Of a DNA stretch of 8,895 bases, positions 1-4,233 are shown in pieces (positions within the stretch are counted from its first letter, which is position 1; the number at the start of each line of letters is the position of its first letter). This stretch comes from an uncultured delta proteobacterium (GTDB lineage Bacteria; RBG-13-61-14; DRUE01): positions 1 through 8,895 of the forward strand of contig CAIUDS010000599.1 in the NCBI GenBank assembly GCA_903897985.1, written 5' to 3'. Below the pieces are notes generated by a model that had not been told where the DNA came from, ran no database searches, and worked only from the letters and a program-made list of their open reading frames with translations. The translations under genes were made by a program, and so were the position numbers.

Positions 1-7
1 CTTCTAA

Positions 8-36
8 ATCAAATTTATGTTAAGACGCAATTTGAT
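8..36. repeat. 8-bp perfect inverted repeat ATCAAATT / AATTTGAT
   Basis: The left arm is at 8-15 and the right arm at 29-36, with a 13-base loop. Both arms are AT-rich, so it is a weak hairpin. It could be a protein-binding palindrome, part of an extragenic repeat or a decayed element end. It abuts the next inverted repeat, sharing position 36. Confidence 0.45.
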
Positions 37-66
37 GAAAAAGGATTCAACAATTCGACTTTTTCA
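36..66. repeat. 8-bp perfect inverted repeat TGAAAAAG / CTTTTTCA
   Basis: The left arm is at 36-43 and the right arm at 59-66, with a 15-base loop. The octamer TTCAACAA occurs at 46-53 in the loop and again at 63-70 across the right arm. The run from about 57 to 78 (a CTTTTTCAACA block followed by CCTGCTAA) resembles, from memory, sequence found at some insertion-sequence ends and extragenic repeats. No transposase is present here, so that link is only a suggestion. Confidence 0.4.
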
Positions 67-174
67 ACAACCTGCTAAAGGCGGCATTGGGCCGATTCGG
101 TCTTGCGGGAGCCAAAATCCTGCAAATCCAAGCCCGGCAAACTTGAACAATCATAACGGTTATTTGGGCAACAG

Positions 175-200
175 GCCCTTAAGACTTGACCCCATAGGGC
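175..200. repeat. Short inverted repeat with a GGGGTCAAGTCTTA core (possible REP-like element)
   Basis: GCCCT at 175-179 pairs with AGGGC at 196-200 around a 16-base interior that reads GGGGTCAAGTCTTA on the minus strand. It sits immediately after the stop codon of the glucoamylase gene. A similar GGGGTCAAGTCTT motif is, from general knowledge, frequent near Y1-transposase (RAYT/IS200-like) genes in environmental genomes. Only one copy is seen here. It could instead be a weak stem at the 3' end of the glucoamylase mRNA, but it lacks a T tract. Confidence 0.3.
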
Positions 201-201
201 A

Positions 202-2487
202 TCATTTGGGAACCGGCGGGATTTGATCCAAGAATTTCTCCGGCTGATAAAGCGCTTCCACCGCCAAATAACTGGTCACCCCGGTCCAGAGATGCGGAAT
301 ACTGGTGCGCTGCTGGGCGACCCGGCCCTGCCCCGGCATCTCGATCCAGATGGTAACCTCTCCGAAACAATCGGTCCCGGGCATGGGCGCCTCGTTGGCC
401 AAGACCTTGACCGCGTTGGCAATCACCGGCTGATACTCCGGCCGGCCCAGGGTGGCAAGGCGCAGGATGAAAATCTTCTCGCCCAAATAGGCAAAGCCCG
501 GCCGCTCCTTTCCGGCTTCCGCCGTAACCGCCTTGCTCAAGCGCTGGATCAGCTTGTCCGCGGCCGGATCCGCATAGCTCTCGAAAACCGGCGCCGGGAA
601 CAGGGTCCATTGCAGACCGCGCCAGCCTCCCCGGTCCAGGGTCCGGTCATCCTCGATCCTTTTCAAAATCCCCGCGCGCAGCGCAACCGCGGCGCGTTTC
701 CATTTTTCCACCTGAGCCGGGTCCGCGCCCCATCTCGCCCCCGCGTCCGCGGCCGCGCTCAATCCCGCGAGCACGCTCGAGGCCCCGTGGAGCGTGGCCG
801 TGGGCGGGGCATTGTCATCCTCAAACACCTTTTTGGTCCAGCCTTTTTTCTCGTCCACATAAGGCATCACCGCGTCCGCGGCCAGCGTGAGCATCTCCAG
901 ATATTTTTGCTCATACGCCTTGCGCTCGGACTCGGGCACAAACTTCTCGTGCCGCCACAAGTCCCAGAGCAAAAGCGAGGTCTCGTCAATTTCGATGGGC
1001 AGTATTTTCATGTCGCCCGGAGTGCCGTCGGTGGCCATGTTCGACCACCAATGCCCGCGGGGCGAATAAAAGAGCGGCTTAAGCCCGGTGATCCAGGCGA
1101 TGCCGAAATCGGATTTTTCCTTGCGCTGGAACCTGCGGTAAAAATCCAGGTGCGCGGTGACCATGTCGGAGAACCCGGCCAGGTCCAGGGCCAGGTCGTA
1201 GAACGAGCCGTCGCGCGGCCAGTCCGAATGGTAATTGGGCTGGTGGCTGGGCGAGGCGATGATCGCCCCGCTCTGCTTGTCGCGGCCCATGAACAGGTTC
1301 AGGATCGAGCGCCGCGCAACCCGCTGCTCGACCGGAGAGGCCGACTCCGGCAACGCCACCTTGTCCGCCATCGGCTTCCAGGCCGCCACCGCCCGGGTCC
1401 GCAATGCCTCAACCCCTTGCGCCCGCGCCCGCTCGATCAGCGCAACCGCGGCCGCCGCGCTCGCTCCCGCGGATATGAATACCGTCACCCGGTTGTCTTT
1501 TGCCGAAACGGTTTTCTCCAGTCCCGAATCGGATTGGCCCAGGAAATAGCTCGAACCGCTCAGCTTGCCTTTCTTCGCGTCTTCGCTCGCGGCCAGGGGC
1601 GCCTTTGCCGGCGCCGACCTGCCCTTGCGGTCCGCGCCGACCTGGAACCCGTCCGGTTTGTTAAGAAATCCCAGGGCCACGAATTCTCCGCCTTCCGGAT
1701 ACAGCTTATCAATCGCTTCCGGCGTTAATTTCTCGCCAAGATGCCCTGCAATGCGGGTTTGGTCTTTTTGTTTAGGCAGGAAATAAAGGATGATGCCCGA
1801 ATCCGGCAAATACACGGTTGCGAATCCGGCCTTGGTCGTGTCCAGATAGCCGCTGTAAGAGTCGTATTGGTCATAGGGGTCAAAGGTGCCGTAATAGAAA
1901 AATTTCTGCGCCGTGTCCGAGTCAATCCGGAAATCCTGCACCAGCACATCCTCGTCCCAATCCACCCACTGGCAGACCTTGATCTGCGCTTCCTTCCGGC
2001 TCAAGGCCGTGCACAGCACCGGGCCCCATTCCGGCTCATACGCGCGCGCACTGGTCCAGCTTTCATCCCCGAACCATGAGAGCGCCTTGTTCTTTAAATA
2101 GATCCCGCCCCGAGCGCCCAGGCCCGGATATTTTTCATAGGGCCGGCCATAGCGCCGCCAGTCCAGGCTGGGAGCGTCATCGCCGTAGCGCATGTCGCGC
2201 GGCCAGTAGGACATGATCGGGCCTTTGGCAACGGTCAGGTAGCGCAGATGGTCATGGAAAGAGGGCGTGGGCCAGCGGAAATAAATCAGCTCCGACCACG
2301 GGCTGATCCCGACGGTCAGGCGGCCGTTGCCCAGCCCGGTCACGGCATTAGTCGCGCCGGCCCCGGTCTCCGAACTGAAGTCCGCTTTTAACAGCGGGTC
2401 CTCCAAGGCCCCGGTCTTGCAAAGCGCAATCCCGCCTAGAAGCAAAACGATCAGCCCAACCATAATCTGCCAAGACTTCCTTGTCAT
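202..2487 (-). CDS. GH15-like glucoamylase / glucodextranase-type glycoside hydrolase, exported
   Basis: The 761-residue product has the two-part layout of bacterial GH15 enzymes, which cleave glucose from non-reducing ends of alpha-glucans. Residues about 8-24 are a hydrophobic signal peptide or anchor. From about residue 50 (LGNGRLTVGI, then YFRWPTPSFHDHL) to about 370 is the N-terminal beta-sandwich. From about 380 an alpha-barrel domain follows, with ASPSHQPNYHSDWPRDGSFY (about 411-430), IEIDETSLLLWDL (about 498-510) and the closing SIPHLWTGVTSYLAVEALY. The likely catalytic acids are Glu556 (in VFEDDN, where many relatives have WEE) and Glu710 or Glu716 (GEVTIWIE). Two ATGs are adjacent; I chose 2487 because AGGAGG lies 5 bases upstream, against 2 for the ATG at 2490. 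The Cys near residue 23 follows Leu, not a proper lipobox. The gene is divergent from the M48 gene and appears to be transcribed alone. The substrate (starch, glycogen or other alpha-glucan) cannot be told from sequence. Confidence 0.87.
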   Translation of the reverse strand: MTRKSWQIMVGLIVLLLGGIALCKTGALEDPLLKADFSSETGAGATNAVTGLGNGRLTVGISPWSELIYFRWPTPSFHDHLRYLTVAKGPIMSYWPRDMRYGDDAPSLDWRRYGRPYEKYPGLGARGGIYLKNKALSWFGDESWTSARAYEPEWGPVLCTALSRKEAQIKVCQWVDWDEDVLVQDFRIDSDTAQKFFYYGTFDPYDQYDSYSGYLDTTKAGFATVYLPDSGIILYFLPKQKDQTRIAGHLGEKLTPEAIDKLYPEGGEFVALGFLNKPDGFQVGADRKGRSAPAKAPLAASEDAKKGKLSGSSYFLGQSDSGLEKTVSAKDNRVTVFISAGASAAAAVALIERARAQGVEALRTRAVAAWKPMADKVALPESASPVEQRVARRSILNLFMGRDKQSGAIIASPSHQPNYHSDWPRDGSFYDLALDLAGFSDMVTAHLDFYRRFQRKEKSDFGIAWITGLKPLFYSPRGHWWSNMATDGTPGDMKILPIEIDETSLLLWDLWRHEKFVPESERKAYEQKYLEMLTLAADAVMPYVDEKKGWTKKVFEDDNAPPTATLHGASSVLAGLSAAADAGARWGADPAQVEKWKRAAVALRAGILKRIEDDRTLDRGGWRGLQWTLFPAPVFESYADPAADKLIQRLSKAVTAEAGKERPGFAYLGEKIFILRLATLGRPEYQPVIANAVKVLANEAPMPGTDCFGEVTIWIEMPGQGRVAQQRTSIPHLWTGVTSYLAVEALYQPEKFLDQIPPVPK

Positions 2488-2491
2488 CATG

Positions 2492-2498
2492 CCCTCCT
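2492..2498 (-). promoter_or_regulatory. Shine-Dalgarno AGGAGGG for the glucoamylase gene
   Basis: On the minus strand, AGGAGGG reads from 2498 to 2492. AGGAGG ends 5 bases before the ATG at 2487 and only 2 bases before the ATG at 2490. This decides the start in favour of the second ATG, matching the 5-base spacing seen for the metallo-beta-lactamase-fold gene in this window. Confidence 0.7.
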
Positions 2499-2510
2499 CG
2501 CTTTTTCACC

Positions 2511-2539
2511 ATTCTATGACCGCAAAAATGTTTAAGCAA
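2511..2539 (-). promoter_or_regulatory. Putative sigma-70 promoter of the glucoamylase gene
   Basis: On the minus strand, TTGCTT (2539-2534) and TAGAAT (2516-2511) are separated by 17 bases. The -10 box matches 5 of 6 consensus bases, while the -35 box is weak (TTG only). The predicted transcript would start near 2503-2505, leaving a short leader of about 16 nucleotides that just includes the AGGAGG ribosome binding site. It lies back to back with the M48 promoter. Confidence 0.5.
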
Positions 2540-2561
2540 ACCCGTCCGCAACTTGGCGGGG

Positions 2562-2591
2562 TTGACCTCGCGAGTGGGGAATGTATATAAT
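2562..2591 (+). promoter_or_regulatory. Strong putative sigma-70 promoter of the M48 gene
   Basis: TTGACC (2562-2567) and a perfect TATAAT (2586-2591) are separated by 18 bases. Eleven or so of the twelve core positions fit or nearly fit consensus, making this the best promoter in the window. Transcription would begin about 6-8 bases after the -10 box, at 2597-2599, which is the ATG of the peptidase gene itself. The upstream in-frame ATG at 2581 lies inside the promoter, so it would not be transcribed from here. Confidence 0.6.
2567..2574. promoter_or_regulatory. CTCGCGAG palindrome in the M48 promoter spacer
   Basis: This perfect 8-bp palindrome lies between the -35 and -10 boxes of the M48 promoter. 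A repressor bound here would block that promoter. In GC-rich DNA an 8-bp palindrome is not rare, so it is only a candidate operator. Confidence 0.2.
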
Positions 2592-2598
2592 AAGGACC

Positions 2599-3450
2599 AT
2601 GAAAAGAAAAAGAATGATTTTAGGCTGGGTTTGCCTGTCGCTGCTGGCGCTTGGCTGCGCGAGCAATGGCTACAACAAGGGCCAGTTCAACCTCTACAGC
2701 ATTGACGAGGAAAAGAAGATGGGGGACGATTTTGCTCAGCAACTGCTTGACCAATACCAGAAGAAGGGCAAGGTCTATAACGACAAGCAGGTGAACAATA
2801 TGGTCAAGCGCATAGGCTCCACGCTTGCGCAGCACGCGCCGGAAAACAAGTTTTCCTACCATTTCTATGTGATCGAGAGCCGGCAGGTAAACGCCTTTGC
2901 GGTCCCGGGCGGGCATGTTTTTATTTTCACCGGCCTGATCAACTATTGCCAGAACGAGGCCGAACTGGCCGGGGTGGTCGGGCATGAAATGGGCCACATC
3001 ATCTCCCGGCACGGCACCGAGCAGATGAGCAAGCAGCTCGCCGTGGGCGTGGCCGGCGCGGTGGTGGGCGTGGGCCTGGCCGGGGTGGGGGTTGATCCCT
3101 CGATTGCGCAAATGGCCGTCAATGCCGCGGAGACCGGCATGTTCCTTTCCTACAGCCGCAAGGACGAGACCGAGGCGGACGACCTGGGCGCGTGCATGGT
3201 CTATAAGGCCGGCTATCATCCGGAGGGGATGAAAAATTTCTTCGACCGGCTGCATAAAAAGCAGGGTGACATGAGCGACCTCGAGGTGTTCATGAGCACG
3301 CACCCGGACCCGGGCGACCGCGAGACGCACATTCACGACTTGATCAAGGAACTGGGCCCGACCGATAAATTGAAATGGGATTCCAAGGATTTCAAAAACG
3401 CCAAGGCCAAGGTGGCCAAGATTCAATACCCTCAGAAAAAGGATAAATAG
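2599..3450 (+). CDS. M48-family zinc metallopeptidase, lipoprotein (BepA/LoiP-like)
   Basis: The 283-residue product is a zinc peptidase of the M48 type that, in relatives, degrades or assists misfolded envelope proteins. It begins with a short basic stretch and a hydrophobic segment ending in LLALGC; Cys20 is the probable lipidated residue, although Ala/Leu at -3/-2 is not textbook. The catalytic motif HEMGH is at 129-133 (zinc ligands His129 and His133, catalytic Glu130). The third ligand is expected at Glu190 in SYSRKDETEADDLG. A conserved STHPDPGDRE block follows at about 233-242. A glycine/valine-rich hydrophobic stretch (about 148-166) follows the active site, as in the family. There is no TPR tail as in BepA, so it is closer to single-domain LoiP-like proteins. 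I start it at 2599 rather than 2581 because the promoter covers the earlier ATG. The metallo-beta-lactamase-fold gene follows after 38 bases with no terminator, so the two probably share an mRNA. Confidence 0.93.
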   Translation: MKRKRMILGWVCLSLLALGCASNGYNKGQFNLYSIDEEKKMGDDFAQQLLDQYQKKGKVYNDKQVNNMVKRIGSTLAQHAPENKFSYHFYVIESRQVNAFAVPGGHVFIFTGLINYCQNEAELAGVVGHEMGHIISRHGTEQMSKQLAVGVAGAVVGVGLAGVGVDPSIAQMAVNAAETGMFLSYSRKDETEADDLGACMVYKAGYHPEGMKNFFDRLHKKQGDMSDLEVFMSTHPDPGDRETHIHDLIKELGPTDKLKWDSKDFKNAKAKVAKIQYPQKKDK

Positions 3451-3477
3451 GGGATCCAACCGAAACCTTCAACGATC

Positions 3478-3483
3478 AGGAGG
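3478..3483 (+). promoter_or_regulatory. Shine-Dalgarno AGGAGG for the MBL-fold gene
   Basis: A perfect AGGAGG lies 5 bases before the ATG at 3489, in the 38-base gap after the M48 stop codon. No promoter or terminator is seen in the gap, which supports co-transcription with independent, strong translation initiation of the second gene. Confidence 0.8.
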
Positions 3484-3488
3484 ACGCG

Positions 3489-4139
3489 ATGAAGATTAAA
3501 TGGAACGGACATGCCAGCTTCACCATCACCTCGACCAGCGGCGTCATCATCATCACCGATCCCTATGAGCCGGGCGGGTTTGGCGGCGGCATCAAATACG
3601 ATCCGATCCCGGACCAGGCTGACGCCGTGATCGTTACGCACGAGCATGCGGACCACAATTATGTCTCCGGCCTCAAGGGCAAGCCGGTGGTGGTCAAGAG
3701 CTCCCAAAATGTTAAAGGCGTCTCTTTCGAGGCCATCCCGGTTTTCCACGACTCGAATCAAGGTTCCGAGCGCGGCAAGAATACGGTTTTCTGCTTCGAG
3801 GTGGACGGGGTGCGGGTCGCGCACCTGGGCGATCTGGGCCATGTTCTGGATGACGGCCAAGTGAAAAAGATGGGCAAGGTTGATGTGCTTCTGATCCCGG
3901 TCGGGGGCTTTTTCACCATTGACGCCAAACAGGCCGCGGCCACGGTGGCCAAGCTCGCTCCGAAAATTGTCATCCCCATGCACTACAAGACCAACAAGGT
4001 TGACTTCCCGATCCAGCCGGCCGAGGCCTTTCTCGCCCTGTTCCCCAAGGTCAAAAAGCTGGACACGAGCGAGGTTTTGATCCGCAAAGATAATCTTCCC
4101 GCGACGACCGAAGTATGGGTGCTCCCGTTCGCCTGCTGA
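3489..4139 (+). CDS. UlaG-like metallo-beta-lactamase-fold hydrolase
   Basis: The 216-residue protein is a compact metallo-beta-lactamase-superfamily hydrolase of the UlaG-like/Lactamase_B_3 type, whose known members act on phosphorylated sugars, lactones or nucleic acids. It opens with MKIKWNGHASFTI, typical of this subgroup. The metal site is complete: THEHADH at 50-56 (His51, His53, Asp55, His56), His87 in VFHDSN, Asp115 in LGDLGH and His165 in PMHYKT. There is no signal peptide or membrane segment, so it should be cytoplasmic. It is too short to carry the extra domains of RNase J or CPSF-type enzymes, and the KEGG-style name L-ascorbate-6-phosphate lactonase should not be transferred without ula neighbours. 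Its position behind the M48 gene implies co-expression but not a known shared pathway. The actual substrate is unknown. Confidence 0.9.
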   Translation: MKIKWNGHASFTITSTSGVIIITDPYEPGGFGGGIKYDPIPDQADAVIVTHEHADHNYVSGLKGKPVVVKSSQNVKGVSFEAIPVFHDSNQGSERGKNTVFCFEVDGVRVAHLGDLGHVLDDGQVKKMGKVDVLLIPVGGFFTIDAKQAAATVAKLAPKIVIPMHYKTNKVDFPIQPAEAFLALFPKVKKLDTSEVLIRKDNLPATTEVWVLPFAC

Positions 4140-4159
4140 TGAGGTGGTCGGGGGTTTGA

Positions 4160-4175
4160 GAATTCCTGAATTCCC
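4160..4175. repeat. Two tandem copies of an 8-bp unit, GAATTCCT / GAATTCCC
   Basis: Unit one (4160-4167) and unit two (4168-4175) differ only in the last base. The pair lies 20 bases after the MBL-fold stop codon and runs directly into the heptamer array at 4176. Each unit contains a self-complementary GAATTC, so the pair can also fold on itself weakly. Confidence 0.5.
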
Positions 4176-4210
4176 TATTCGCTTTTCGCCTGCCGCTCTT
4201 GGCTCTTCGC
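4176..4210. repeat. Degenerate 7-bp tandem array (consensus TCTTCGC), five units
   Basis: Reading in steps of seven from 4176 gives five units. Units one, two and four each differ from TCTTCGC by one base, unit five matches exactly, and unit three (CTGCCGC) keeps only the final CGC. The array fills the gap in front of the SGNH hydrolase gene and overlaps its putative -35 box (4199-4204). Short heptamer arrays of this kind are known in other bacteria, for example the STRR repeats of filamentous cyanobacteria. No protein coding is apparent. Confidence 0.5.
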
Positions 4211-4227
4211 CCCTGCGGTGATATGCT
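4199..4227 (+). promoter_or_regulatory. Putative promoter of the SGNH hydrolase gene with extended -10
   Basis: TTGGCT (4199-4204) and TATGCT (4222-4227) are separated by 17 bases, each matching 4 of 6 consensus bases. A TG one base before the -10 box (4219-4220) makes it an extended -10. The predicted start, about 4233-4235, coincides with the ATG at 4234, so this promoter would yield a leaderless mRNA. GGTGA at 4217-4221 could act as a weak ribosome binding site only if transcription began further upstream. Confidence 0.4.
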
Positions 4228-4233
4228 ATTAAA

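Larger units (their letters stand above)
1..201. other. Non-coding left edge, repeat-rich, no gene seen
   Basis: This stretch lies downstream of the minus-strand glucoamylase gene. It is more AT-rich than the genes, especially in its first 80 bases. I see no plausible gene: the one short plus-strand frame (17-226) has no ribosome binding site, no recognisable protein character, and runs into the glucoamylase. It holds two 8-bp inverted repeats (8-36 and 36-66), a repeated TTCAACAA (46-53 and 63-70), and a 5-bp inverted repeat around a GGGGTCAAGTCTTA-type core (175-200). No clear intrinsic terminator (GC-rich stem followed by a T run in the gene's direction) is visible for the glucoamylase. 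Confidence 0.6.

Noticed and set aside
166..178. GGGC/GCCC hairpin as terminator of the glucoamylase gene
   Set aside because: Only a 4-bp stem with no T tract on the relevant strand; too weak to call.
17..226. Possible 69-residue gene at the left edge
   Set aside because: It lies across inverted repeats, lacks a ribosome binding site, has low-complexity Asn/Pro/Gly content and overlaps the glucoamylase end.
223..1728. A 501-codon plus-strand open frame opposite the glucoamylase gene
   Set aside because: It is rich in Arg, Pro and Gly with no domain-like pattern and no ribosome binding site, which is what antisense frames in GC-rich genes look like. The opposite strand has clear GH15 motifs.
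2400..2425. Lipobox in the glucoamylase N-terminus (IALC)
   Set aside because: The residue before Cys is Leu, not Gly, Ala or Ser, so lipidation is not supported. I call it a signal peptide or anchor only.
2581..2598. Earlier in-frame ATG for the M48 peptidase
   Set aside because: It lies inside the best promoter in the window and would add MYIIRT ahead of a normal lipoprotein signal start.
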